A DNA stretch of 64,000 nt from Trogon surrucura (lineage: Eukaryota > Chordata > Aves > Trogoniformes > Trogonidae). The notes under the pieces are model-generated. The model was given only the letters and a program-made list of their open reading frames with translations, did not search any database and was not told where the DNA came from. Location of the stretch: assembly GCA_020746105.1 (NCBI GenBank), contig CM036658.1, positions 30,653,099 to 30,717,098 on the forward strand. Direction: 5' to 3'. Shown in pieces: positions 48,373 to 59,943 of this stretch; positions within the stretch are counted from its first letter, which is position 1; every line of letters begins with the position of its first letter. Both the position numbers and the translations under genes were made by a program.

Positions 48373-50970
48373 CCTAACTGTCATGTTCTATAAGATGCCT
48401 CCATACTTCTATAATTTCCATTTATTCCCAGGACCACCTCTATAGCTTTTATGAAACGTTAACTATTTCATGCTGCATTTCTTTTATTGAAATCCCAGCA
48501 ATGCTCTTAGGTTTCTTGTGGTCACCTTAGTCAGAAAAGTTCAAAAGAAAAATATCCTGCTCAGCCATGAGGATTTCCAGGCATTACAGTAATTAAAGAA
48601 AGAAGTAGCAGACACATGAATGTGTGGAATTAAAGCAAATATTCCTTGCCCACTCTACATTCAACAGAAAACAAATACTAATACTTTGTTGTCTCATTCC
48701 GTGTGGCCTTCAGGAGTGAAATTTTGCAAAAAAGCCACTGAGACATTACCTGTAAAAATAATCTAAGCTGGGGTGTTAGACAGTGGTGATGCGATCAGAA
48801 GATTTTCTAGGTGAGTTTGCTCTTTATACTTCTTTCACCTTTTCTTCTTTGCCTCTACTTCACTCCCCACTTTCCACTTCAGTGGAGTTCTTCTTTTCAT
48901 TGCCTCTTAATCTTGCCTATTCATCCTCTCCAAAGCTCTCCCCCTTTCAGCCCTGCAACATCATGGCATGACTTTGACAACGGTCATTTGGGCAGCATCA
49001 GGTCTGTCTCTTTCACACTGTTCCTGTGCTGTAAATTAAGGTTTGGAACTTCGGATGTGGGACTAGGAGACAACCTCCTGTTGTTCTGTGCAGTACCTGT
49101 TGCAGTCAGCAGCCCCTCAACAAATGTAACCCTTGGCAATGCCCCAGGTCCAGACAACTGATAATTTACAACCTTTTACAGGTATTAAAGAGACTCAAAT
49201 CACAATTACTCAATCAAATGTTGTGTCTTAAAAAGGGCAAAAATAACAACATAAGCTTGCAGTTATTTGCTGTGACACTGTTTTGCACAGATATGCACAC
49301 AGAGAAATGCCTATAAATGTTTTTAAATTTTTCATTTTGAAACAGTAGCAAACTCTTCCGTTCAAGTTGGAGCTTTTCACTTTTATAAATAAATTATTAA
49401 AGCAGCATTCTAAAATGATGTGCCAGGAAAAAAGTCTCATACTTTGAAACTTTGAAGAAAGAAGTATTTTTTTCCTAGATTTTCTATTATTTTGCCAGCT
49501 ACATTTAAATATTTGCTTACATATAAACACAGGGCTGGCGTAATAGCTGGGGGAAAGAAAACACATTTAAAATTTCAACACTATGGCAAAATATTTGCTA
49601 CTGAACACGTCAAAAAAGCTTCTAATGTAAAATGAATGTGGCACCTGTACAGTTTGGGGAGCCAAAACTCTCTAACAGTAAGGAAAAATGATGAAAAGTG
49701 AGTAGGTAGAAGTTCTTATTTTTTTTGTAACTCCAATCACTTTAAGCTCTTGGGTTCAGAAAGGCATGAATAGATAATGAGTAATTACTAAAAAGTTCTC
49801 CAAAGAAAAGAGGCCAAACAAACTTTTCACTGTTTTCATCACATGAATCAGATGGTAAGTGATAAACAAGTTACAGCAATGAATTGGATACAAACCAAGA
49901 AACTAAGGAGTAAAATGAACCACTAAATCCCACGTGCCTGTGGCAGGAGTTGCTCGGCTGAACCAATAGCTGCATTTTCCCCCTTTTCAGTTCCTTCTTG
50001 GGAAATAGGGCAGGGAAAGCATGGAAAATGTGCCTCTCATCACCATCCCCCGTGCTCTTCCTCATCATCCCTTTGTGTCTCGCTGCTGATGGCTTTTAAG
50101 TGGGTCCAATTTGTCCAGGAATGAACTCTCCAGTGCCTATACTGCCATTTACCTACAGCAAAAATATAGTACAACTAAATTTGTACTGTAGTATCTCCAA
50201 AAATCATGTTCTGCCTGCCTGTATTCAGGGCAATTTGTGAGGTTCCTCTGCATACAAAAAAACCCCAAACTACAGGCTTACCTCATTTATCACACGGTGA
50301 TGGTCAACTCTATGTTGAAAATTTTAAAGTAAATTTGACCTCAGTTACATTATATAAAAAGGGAAGAGGCTGCAGTAGTTTTTGAAGAGCATGTTACTGC
50401 ACCACAAATAAGCATTTATACAGTATATAATTTCATAATCAAGCCATACATATACTGAAAGTTTCCTGAAAAATTATTTCTGTGGTGCATTTCTTCCACT
50501 TAGCCCTTTTAATATAAAATACAATAAACTGAAAACCATAACTATGTAAAATTAAAAAATAAAGAAAATGCTCCTTTTTTTCATGTAATATATTTTGAAA
50601 ACACAGCAGTATAAACTGTTTCTCTAATAATCAGAAAACAGCTGTCAATATTGTGGTTTGATTTTAATAATTTTTCCCTCACTTCTGGTGGAAGCGTATA
50701 CGATTTAGAAAAAAATCAGAAGTCGTCTAACAAAAATATTAAGCATAGCATCTAGATTGCTGGAATACTACATAATTTGTATTTTGAGCACTATGAATAC
50801 ATATGAAATTTCACTCATTTACTTTGTATCAATTTTTTCTTAGCTAACATTCAACATCTATTTCTTGGAACAGACTCAGAAACACTTCTTCACCTTAGGT
50901 TCAGAGGTATTGAAAAAATAACATTATGTAGTGGAAGAAGAGTGAAAGGTACACAGAGATTCACATGTGC
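48373..50970. other. AT-rich unassigned DNA
   Basis: No gene or repeat family recognised. ORFs at 48783-49161 and 49566-49228 are pyrimidine-rich or stop-flanked chance frames. Confidence 0.6.
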
Positions 50971-51986
50971 TGCGGTGGGTTTGACTTTGGCTTAATGTCA
51001 GCTGTGCATGAAAGCTGCTCTATCACTCCCTTTCCTCAGACAGACAAGGGATAAGGACATGATAAGGACAGGGAGAGATCATTCACCAATTACTCCTGTG
51101 GGCAAAACAGACTCGATTTGGGGAAATTAGTTTAATTTATTGCTAATCAAATCAGAGTAGGGCCATGAGAAATAAAACTAAATCTTTCAAATACCTTCCC
51201 CACACGCCTCCCTTCTTCTTGACCTCAACTTCACTCTCAATTCCTCTATCTCCTCTCCTGCAGCAGCACAGGGGCACAGGGAATGAGGGTTGTGGTCAGG
51301 TCACCACACCTCCTCTCTGCTGCTCCTTCCTCCTCAGGCAGAGGCACTCTAATACTTCTCCCCTGCTCCAATGTGGGATCCATCCCATGGGAAATAGTCC
51401 TCCATGAACTTCTCCAATGGGAGTCCTTCCCACAGGTTGCAGTTCTTCACAAACTGCTCTAGCATGTGTCTTTTCTATGGGGTGCAGCCCTTCAAGAACA
51501 GAATGCTCCAGTGTGGTCACAGGTCCTACCAGAAAATCTGCTCCCTCACAGGCTCTCCACAGAGTCACAGGTCAAGGAATATCTATCTGATATGGTGTAG
51601 GGTCATCCATGGGCTGCAGGGGGACATCCTGCCTCACCACGTTCTTCACCACAGGGTGTAGGTCAATCTCTGTCCTGGCACCTGGAGCACCTCCTCCCCC
51701 TCCTTCTTCCCTGACCTTGGTGTCTGCAGGGTTGTTACTACCATATATTCTCACTTCTTTTTCTGGCTGTAATTGCTTAGTAAGTTTTATTCCCCCTTCT
51801 TAAATATGTTATCACAGAGGCGGTACCAGCATCTGTAACGGACTCAGCCTTGAGCAGTGGTGGGTGTGTCTTGGACACAGCTGGAAATGCCGTTGTCCTA
51901 TATCTGGACAGCTTCTGGCACCTCCTCACAAAAGCCACCACTGCAGCTCTGCCACCTACCAAAACTCCCTACATAAAACTAATAGA
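50971..51986 (-). mobile_element. Solo LTR of an avian ERV-like family, minus strand
   Basis: The plus-strand left edge is TGCGGTGGGTTTGAC, the reverse complement of an LTR end in ..CACCGCA. Then comes the GCTGCTCTATCACTCCC block and TTTATT at 51136-51141 (AATAAA on the minus strand). The GC-richer body follows with CTCACCACGTTCTTCACCAC, CTTCTTAAATATGTT at 51796-51810 (TATTTAAGAAG on the minus strand) and TGTCTTGGACACAGCTGG. The CCTACCAAAACTCCC..AATAGA edge ends near 51986. The order and sequence match the 19.2-20.3 kb copy. No internal retroviral sequence is recognised on either side, so it is probably a solo LTR. The flanks (TGTGC left, GTGTA right) do not form a clean 5-base duplication. 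Confidence 0.8.
51136..51141 (-). promoter_or_regulatory. LTR polyadenylation signal AATAAA (minus strand)
   Basis: TTTATT on the plus strand within the block shared with the 57.2 kb copy; GCAATAAATTAAAC when read on the minus strand. Confidence 0.5.
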
Positions 51987-52955
51987 GTGTACGCACCACT
52001 GCTGACAGCACAAATGAAGGACAAGGTTTCTAGACCAGCACACATAACACCAATAGCAGATCAAGGGGAAAACTGCACTTCTATTGAATGTAGGCACAAG
52101 TGAAAAGTGGCAGTTCCTGAGGGATCCAGTGCACCCATGGCATCTTAGCCAGAGAAGCCCTGGCAAGGGGTCGTGCTCAGTGTGGTCAAGTAAGATGAAA
52201 ACTCCTTGGCGACCAGTGCCAATCTGCCTGCAGTCTAAGTTCCTTCCTGATCCCAGTCCAGTGTACCCATGGCATCCTCATGCTGTGAAAGAATCATCTA
52301 TTTGCTGCAAAAGCAGCAGTCAGGAACACACCCAAAATGACCCAGAGGCCACAGAAGGGCCAAGAGTCAGGTCACTGCCTGGCCTGGACCAGAGGCTTCT
52401 TCTGCTGCACCATAAGCAGTCACGTAGCTTCTTAGCTGAGGGCAACGTTGCCTGTGCTCTCAGTCTGGAGGAGTCCAGCAGTGGTCTTCCTTCTAGAGAC
52501 CTGGAGAGACTCCCTTCAGCACAGGGCTTGAGCACTCCTGCTCCCTCCTCAGGACTCCTGTGACCAGAGGACATCATCCGAAGTCTGGCTATGACATGAA
52601 GTCCTTGCAGTAATTTCCTGCTCTGCTCATCCTGTTCATAAAGCCCAATGACTGGACCAGGGAGTGTGGCAAACACCCTGACCCACCTCACACCTCTGCA
52701 GTCACCTTCCTGAGCAATGGCCACGGTCTGGGCTTCTGAAGGAGAGGGCAATCAGTATCTCTGGCACACAGAGGGCTGCTGCACTTCAGTGCAACACTTC
52801 AAGTCACAGATCACAGCACACACCACTACACTGAAGATTCGTCCTGTGGACCCAGCCAAAACCTTGGTCCCTGAGAAGAAAAACCAGCCTGAGAAGGCAG
52901 GCCAGCCCCTTTGCTGACTGCCACTGTGCATGAAGCTGTAAAGACAGCACAAACC
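51987..52955. other. Unassigned GC-richer block next to the minus-strand LTR
   Basis: Visibly richer in G and C than either flank, with open stretches on both strands (plus 52084-52563, 159 codons; minus 52751-52320, 143 codons). Neither frame shows gag, pol, env or CR1 motifs that I recognise. The motif CCAGTG(C/T)ACCCATGGCATC occurs at 52119-52138 and again at 52259-52278. In the sense direction of the adjacent LTR this block would lie upstream of it, so retroelement internal sequence is possible. Another repeat or a gene remnant is equally possible. Confidence 0.45.
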
Positions 52956-55900
52956 CATAAGCAAATTAGACAAAGGATGAGATTGCTTACAAGCATAGGG
53001 AATGGAATCAGATCTACAGTTCATTTTTTTTTTTTCCCCAGCCAATATAGATGAAGCAGAGTGGTGCAAGGTTGGTTTATCAAACAGGCAATTTCCTGTT
53101 AAACAGAAAATCAGTACAATACCTTCCTACACATAGTACTCAGTCATTTTTATCTTGGGTCCTAAATCTTACAACACTATGATAAAGCTCTCTGCTTTGT
53201 CTTTCAGACATTTAAAACTTCCACACATAGATCAAATTTCCCTTCACAACACACTGCATAAATCAGTTGCTGAAAGTTCATGAAGTATTCACTTGAACAC
53301 GATTTAGAAGATACATTGCATGCCTGAGAGAGAAATAATTAATCTCCTGCATGTATGGTTAATGAGTGATAGTAAAACAAACTTGTTAAAAGAGATACTG
53401 GTGTATATACAAATGTTTTCCTAATAGTCTTCCTGCCTCAGCCTGTGAATTCAGACTATAACATCATCACCGAAGCTTGTTACATTGGCAGTGTTCTTTC
53501 TAGAAATCAATGAGTCAGCTGTAATTTATTTATAGTCTTACTTCTTGTTCCCCTAGCCTTAAAACAAGTGACTGAACTGCATGTATTTGTACAGCTGGAA
53601 CTGAGTATCAGGAAAAAGAAGAGTCAGAAAACAATGCCTGCAAAATGCATTAATGCTACAAAATTTATATGTTAAGTATTAAGTTTATATGAAGTTTTGC
53701 TTACCATATTTACCACTCTACTTCAACTTTTCCCTTGTTTAATGCTTCTTCTGCCTCAGCAATGCAATTCAGACTCTAAAAGCTGTTTTGCACACAAAAG
53801 AATGGCAAAGAGTTCTAGTAGACTTACTCTGAAGTGTGAATATGACCAGAACTGACCTCAGATTATACCAAATTCTAAACTACTTGGAACACAGTAGTTT
53901 TCGTTTTCTGTACTTTAACGCTGAATGTTGGAATAATCAGCCTGCGTGCCACTGTGAAAACTTCAAACCCAAATGACTATAAACCAAATTTAAATATATG
54001 CATTTTAAGTTTCCCACAAAGATGAAGTCAACATTAACTACTGGCCATCAGATGAAGACACTGCATTCTTAATTTTCTAACAGAAGATTCTCATCTCTTC
54101 CTGCCACTAGGACATATCCTTTTCATGCACATACATAACAATTTACTCAACATAATGCAAGATTTTTTTAATTAGAACAATGCTTTGTAATATCATAAGA
54201 AAGGGTTTGTTTCAATATTTATGACTGTTTTGGTTCCAAGTTTTGGCAAGCCCCAAGTTCAAATAGTTTTCAAATAGCACAGCTGGTATCCAAAAAGTGT
54301 ATAATTAAAAGTCTATGAGTTAGACATATTCTTGAAATGATACTGTTGTATTTAAAAATTATGTCACCTCAGGGGAAAAAAAAAAACCAAACAAAACCAA
54401 ACAAACATAAAAACATCAGTCCCTAAAGTATTTATATTCGAACATACAAATTACAAGTTACAAATCATTATAGTTGTATTTTTTCATTTATCATTCAGGA
54501 GGTATGAACACTGAAAGGTTCTAAAGGAAACTGTCACAGTCATATACTTTACTTTCTCAGTAACATATTATGACTGCGGTTGTAAAAGTATTAATAAATT
54601 TATCATGAAAATGATTTATTATAAATTATTAAAATAAAGGCAACATCAAAATTTGGCCTGTTGGCCTACACAAACTTTCCTACAAACTTCATAACCAATG
54701 TTATCAATCAGTCACTATCTCAATGTAGGTAAAAGCAACAAAACATTCCACATAAATGGTTGGAGCAATCTCACAATTTCTTTTTGTGAACCATGACCTT
54801 TTTTGTCGAAAACAAGGGAGCACTGAGTCTTTACCAGATGAGTCTCTTGCCTAGCTTGTCCAGTAATTATTGCTATTATATATGATTATCAAAATTTTAG
54901 TGAATTTATTGTAGTTGATTGCTATTCTCATCATTTTGTATGTCACTTTTTCACTAGTACTTCAATTGTCAGAATTTCTCAGGAGGAGACAATGTGAGAA
55001 CTACTGATGTGTTTAAAAATGCCCTAACATCTTCTGTTATATAAAATAAAGAAAATAAAAATATGAGTTTTTTTCTCTCTCACACTCTTTTCTTTCTTTT
55101 AGCCCCCACTATTTGGTTTTAGATGGAAAAAATCCCAAATGAAAGATTAAAAGAAATTAAAAATACACAACTTATACTAGGTAGCACAAAAAAAATAGCC
55201 ACCAACAAGTCTGTAGCAGAAAAAAGCTTAACTACAATCTTGTTAATGCAAATATGAGTAGTGATATTTCTGTCGTTAAAAATCCATTTGTGTTTTACGC
55301 ATATCCGCAGGGATAATGTTTTACAAAATAAACATCCATGAGAAGCTCTTCCTTAGGTATTAATTACTTTACTGGTATTATGACAATTTAGTGCAGAAAT
55401 ATATTACAAATTTGTTAGAAGTAGCATGCTTGCTTATGCTATTCTTATGAAAAGACATGTTTTACTAGAAGGATTACTGAAATCACATCAAAACACAATC
55501 AAATGCCTATTTTGGTTATATTTTCTCCTCAGTTACACCAGTGAGACCCAATCACTTATTTGAAATATATCACAGTAGGTCTATCAGAAAACATTTCTCC
55601 TGTACTTTGCGTACCTCTATATACTTCACATGCTTTTTAGATACTCGTCAAGTCAAGACAAAACTCACATCCATGTGACAAGAGTGATTCTCTTCCCTCA
55701 TTTAATGTTAAAATCAAAGAAAAGCACACAGGCTTAGATATTCATATTTTATTTAAAGTTTCATTAGGTCATTTAGTTCTTTGTTTAACTTCCCAATGAT
55801 GTAAACTAAGTACTGAAAAACAACGTGAAGATTAGGTGCCATCAAAAAAAAAAAAAAGGAAAAAAGAATCTTCTCTTTCATAGACTTTCATTGACTGACT

Positions 55901-57058
55901 CACCAATTTTGGGGATAAACATTTTTTTCAGACAGCTTGGGTCACCCATCTGGTTCACTGCTTCACTGGCAAATTGTCTGCAGTTGACTTACTGTAGGGA
56001 TGACACAAGAATGAGCAGCAAAGGTGGGTTAGGATGGTTTAAAAAAAAAATAGTTAAATGTATACTAAGCCACATCAGCATGGGGAATTGAAAAACATTT
56101 GTCTATGGCCACATCCACAGACTGACTGTGAGGCTGATTCCTGCACAGTCAACATGCACTTCAGCTGTCAAAGGATTATGTCACTACAGCTGATCTGCGG
56201 CATGCCATTCTGCTGTAGATTCTACATACAGATAAAGAAAAATGGTTTGTTCTGAAATCATAATTCCAAAAGGTAGAGAGGGACTTCCTTACATACCCAT
56301 AAAAGGCACCCAACCTCTTCATTTCAATTCACCATACAAGTACAAGCAATTCATTAACACTCTGCACAATGTGTACTGAGCTGTGCTTGTTTATAAAATA
56401 CAAAACTTGACATTTTAATTTTCCACTGCTTCTGGAATGCTTAACTACTTTTTTTCATCTCTTCTTTGTCAAGTACAAAATGGCACCTGCTGGAAGCATC
56501 AGAAAGGTATATTTTTCATCTGTCTTTTAATGAAACGTGTATCAGTTCTTAGAATGATTAACAGGGAGCATTAGGGTAAATTGCTTTGCCCTCCTGCTTA
56601 CCACTGTAGATCTTCAAAGTGATTTCCTCAGACTCAATGTGCCTCTATCCACGAGATCTCCAATTTTAATCTAAAAACCTCACTGTGGATTACTGCCTGC
56701 TTTTATAAGTAGATTGCTCTAGTAGCTACACACCTTACTGTGAAGAATATTTAGCTTATTTCTAGTCTCATTTTATCAATTCAGTCCTCGTGCTTTTATT
56801 AATGGGTCCCTTGCTGTCGAAAACATAATTTCCACTGAATTAATGAATACGCGTCCTTCTAAATATTTTATGGATTAAAACAACTCATATCCAGAAAATT
56901 TTAACCTCCACGAAAGCTTCAAGAGTATGAAATAAACTTTTTTTTTTATTTTTTTTTCTAATTTTGTAATTTGTATTCTCTTTTTGGAAGATTGATTATA
57001 AGGAAAGGACAATTTCCAGCAACAGCCTTAATAGATCTCGGCACTCTTAGACGTTGTT
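52956..57058. other. AT-rich unassigned DNA
   Basis: No gene recognised. Simple A/C-rich tract at 54372-54410 and poly-A or poly-T runs near 53025-53036, 55843-55856 and 56939-56958. Confidence 0.6.
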
Positions 57059-57288
57059 TGTGGTGAGTTTGATTTAGCTTGGTACCAGCTGTGCATCAAA
57101 GCTGCTCTATCACTCCCTTTCTTCAGATGGACAGGGGAGAGAAAGTACCATGAAAGGCTCATGTGGTCAGATAATGACAGGGAGAGATCATCCACCAATT
57201 ACTCCTGTGGGCAAAACAGACTCGATTTGGGGAAATTAGTTTAATTTATTGCTAATCAAATCAGAGTAGGGCCATGAGAAATAAAACT
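57059..57288 (-). mobile_element. Partial LTR (3' part only), minus strand
   Basis: The plus strand starts TGTGGTGAGTTTGAT at 57059 (LTR end ..CACCACA on the minus strand), then GCTGCTCTATCACTCCC and GGACAGGGGAGAGAAAGT. A 96-base block at 57193-57288 is identical to 51084-51179 in the 51 kb LTR, including the AATAAA (TTTATT at 57245-57250). Immediately after 'GAGAAATAAAACT' the match stops: the promoter-side two thirds of the LTR is missing and is replaced by the SGNH-like ORF fragment. Confidence 0.82.
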
Positions 57289-57720
57289 TGCATCCAGCAA
57301 GTCTCATAGCAACAGCCTGAGAGCTGTCGTTAGCACCTCATCCCAAGGTTAGAGAATCTTGGCATGCCATCCCATGGCTTGTCATGAGTAAGTCTGATAT
57401 TATTTCCCTCCCCGTTCAAGTCTAGTTTAAAGTTCTGTCAGTTAGCTCCACTAGCTCAGGAAGAAAAGACCTCTTCCCCCTTTGAAAAAGATGAATTTCA
57501 TCCTGCGCCAACAGGCCTGGTGCTGTGTAGACCATTGAAAAACTCAAAATTCTGGCAATAACACAAGCCACAGAACCACATATTAACAGACTAGATCTGT
57601 CTCTTCCAGTAAGCCACAGAGTCATGTATTAATAGACTAGATCTGTCGCTTCCAATATCACTGCCTGCAACAGGAAGGATAGGAGGAAAAACTCTGAAGT
57701 AGTCCTACAGCAAGACCAGG
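57289..57720 (-). pseudogene. SGNH/GDSL-esterase-like retroelement ORF, C-terminal remnant
   Basis: On the minus strand, 57625-57422 encodes '..MVYTAPGLLAQDEIHLFQ', then 'RGKRSFLPELVEL..RTLN' and a stop. This is the 'LL--DGIHLS-RGKR---EL--L--RALN' C terminus of SGNH-hydrolase-like ORFs carried by bird retroelements; the D-x-x-H catalytic pair is kept as 'DEIH'. Upstream, in other frames, are 'VFPPILPVAGSD' near 57700-57660 and 'NMWFCGLCYCQNFEFFNG' near 57590-57535, equivalent to the 'VFSSILPVAG' and 'WL--WC---FGFFD' segments. A 46-base tandem duplication and frameshifts break it. About 130 bases of 3' sequence follow the stop before the LTR piece. The family assignment is from recognition of the pattern; the N-terminal GDS box is not visible. 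Confidence 0.68.
57565..57656 (-). repeat. 46-base tandem duplication in the SGNH-like remnant
   Basis: AAGCCACAGA..AGACTAGATCTGTC..CTTCCA occurs at 57565-57610 and 57611-57656 with several differences. Since 46 is not a multiple of three, the duplication itself shifts the frame. Confidence 0.9.
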
Positions 57721-58772
57721 GTTAACAATGGACTCCTAATCCTTCTATGAGAAGCTTGGTTGTGTCCAAGTTAAGACATGAAAACAGCAGACAGATAGGA
57801 TCTGGCAGTGCTGGGGATGTTCCTCCTGCCACTTCAGCTGTGGAAGAACAGGCAGCAGGTAGCACCTGGTGTACTTGGCAATGGCAACATGACACAGACA
57901 CCGAGAAGCACAGACTAATTCAATTGAAATGTCACCAGGCCTGCACACCTGCACCAGAACAAGGCAATACAGCTGCAAAGATGCTTGGTAGGTGTACATC
58001 AGCTATAAATGAACACAGAACAACAGTCAAATGAGCAACGCTTTTTCCAATGGAAAAAACTAAGGCAGTCAAGACTACTTTCACCACTTTTCACCATCCA
58101 CTTTCAGCTCCTCTGTGTAGTTCTGTTGCACAGGGTTGACTCCAGTATGTACATCTACCTTTGCCATCTATCTTGAAGTAAAACACAAACCTTTGTATTT
58201 GTAACACATTACTGCTGCCAAGCTAAAATAAAATTTTGACCAGTTGGTAGAATGCTTTAATGCTGCTTTTACTTATCTTCCCACTTTCACCACCTATTCA
58301 GCAGCATTCATTAATCTCTAAAGCACACAATTCTGCCTCAATACAAATGAAAGCTGAGATTTAAAACCATTGTGTAGATAGCTATATGTGCAAAGTATCT
58401 AATTTATCTCTTTGGTATCCTTTATTTCCTCCAGGTCCCTCTAAACTAAAAATGCATTTTACTAGAAAACTGCACCCTATATAGTCCATCCAATTTTAAT
58501 ACTCTTTTGTTCCGAAGTCAGCTAGTACAAAATTAGCTTGATGGCGTCAGATATTTCCTGAATCTAGACCAGTAAATTCTCTAGAGGCAGAGACTGTCAT
58601 TACCCATTTCTGTCAGGACTACTACACATTTAGAGGTTCAAACTTGGACAAATGGAAACCTTGCTGAATGAAAGAAACTCAGTGTTTTTTTTCCTTGCAT
58701 TTTAAAATAGCAGAACTATGGTATTTCAAATACCTGATTCCTAGTTTCCATTTAAGAGAAATTCTAAGCATG
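57721..58772. other. Unassigned DNA, first 300 bases possibly retroelement-internal
   Basis: 57747-58034 is open on the plus strand and 57999-57745 on the minus strand. The block is less AT-rich than the DNA beyond 58040 and continues upstream of the SGNH-like remnant in its sense direction, so it may be part of the same element. I cannot match it to known motifs. 58040-58772 holds nothing recognised. Confidence 0.4.
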
Positions 58773-59105
58773 TGTCCTGGTTTGAGCTAAACAGAACCAA
58801 TTGTGTTTGGTGATTTTACTTTTCAGCTCAGAGGCTGCACTTTCTGAAGTTAGCAGCATGTATTTGAAGACACTGTCTGCTACTGGAAGTGATAGCACCT
58901 GATGCTTATAATTACTGCCTGATTGGGATGTAGAAAGACTCTTGTTATCCTTGCTCGTATAGTGATCAAGGGCACCACTGGATTTGTCTGCTACACTAGG
59001 GGTGCCGGGAAGTAAAACGGGTCAAAAGTAGTGAAAGGTTGCACCTCCAGTGAGACAGGACAGGTGACCAGCAAGAGTATTCCATTCTATATATGGCATA
59101 TTCAG

Positions 59106-59112
59106 TATAAAA
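59106..59112 (+). promoter_or_regulatory. LTR TATA box
   Basis: TATAAAA about 333 bases into the LTR, at a sensible distance upstream of the expected R region. No evidence of activity. Confidence 0.6.
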
Positions 59113-59202
59113 CTAAGGGACCATGGAGCTTAAGCCTTTTTCTGCAATGGCCAGCGTCCAAGGAAGACTCTGTCTGATCCCTTAGACCTGAATCCTGAGT
59201 TC

Positions 59203-59585
59203 CTGTGCTGCCATTCAGGAAGACCTAGACAGGCTGGACAGTTGGGTGGGGAGAAATTTTATGAAATACAAGGGCAAATGTGGAGTCTTGTATCTGCAAA
59301 AGAGCAACCTCATGTACCAGTATAGGTTGGGGACTGACCTGTTGGAGACCAGCGCAGGGGAAAGGGACCTGGGGGTTCTGGTGGACAGCAGGATGACCAT
59401 GAGCCAGCAGTGTGCCCTTGTGGCCAAGAAGGCCAAGGGCATCCTGGGGTGTATTAGAAGGGGGGTGGCTGGTATGTCGACAGAGGTTTTCCTCCCCCCC
59501 TCTACTCTGCCCTGGTGAGGCCACATCTGGAATCTTGTGTCCAGTTCTGGGTCCCTCAGGAGATATTCAAACCCCCTCAGTTCAA
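59203..59585 (+). mobile_element. CR1 internal fragment inside the LTR, truncated at both ends
   Basis: Encodes 'CAAIQEDLDRLDSW', 'NFMKY.GKCGVLYL', '[20 protein letters not shown]', '[20 protein letters not shown]' and, after frameshifts, DNA matching 'LVRPHLE-CVQFW-PQF'. It stops at CCCTCAGTTCAA (59574-59585). The last fifth of ORF2, the 3' UTR and the octamer tail are absent. A 21-base insertion (59560-59580) repeats CCCTCAG. A CR1 copy made by target-primed reverse transcription should keep its 3' end, so the missing tail is atypical. Confidence 0.9.
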
Positions 59586-59943
59586 TATTATAATAATAAT
59601 ATGGTAGCCACTGTTAGAAAACCATAACAGCTACTCCAGCTTCTGTATCCAGCTTCCCTCTGCTGCTGAGCCTGGGACTTCCTTGGTGCTGCCTGCTCTG
59701 CATCAGTGGGGATTGATATTGGTGGCAGGGGGTGGGGATTGGGGGCTCTGTTTCAATATTGGGTTTGCATATATGTATATATATGTACCTAGATTTTTTT
59801 ATTACTATTGTTTTATTAAAGTTTTCTTCTCCAATCCACGAATCTCTTTGCCTTACTCTGTTTCCCTTCCTGGTTTAGAGAAGGAGAGGGATTAGAGAGC
59901 ATCTGTCACTGCTGAGTGGCTGGCCCAGCCCTAACTCTCGACA

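Larger units (their letters stand above)
58773..59943 (+). mobile_element. Solo LTR of an avian ERV-like family with intact target duplication
   Basis: Starts TGTCCTGGTTTGAGCTAAAC, the start I recognise for a common bird LTR family. It has GTATAAAACTAAGG at 59105-59118 (TATA box) and ATTAAA at 59815-59820. The family's CTTCTCCAATCCACGAATCTC 3' block follows, and it ends CTCTCGACA at 59943. The flanks are GCATG at 58768-58772 and GCATG at 59944-59948, a perfect 5-base target site duplication, which fits class III/ERVL-type integration. No internal region is present, so it is a solo LTR left by LTR-LTR recombination or an equivalent loss. It is interrupted at about 59203-59585 by a CR1 fragment. 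Confidence 0.9.

Noticed and set aside
52084-52751. 143-159 codon ORFs as host protein-coding genes
   Set aside because: Both strands are open over the same DNA, neither has a recognisable domain or splice context, and the block adjoins an LTR. Kept only as an unassigned block.
57747-58034. 95-codon plus-strand ORF as a gene
   Set aside because: Lies beside a decayed retroelement and overlaps an 84-codon minus-strand frame; no domain recognised.
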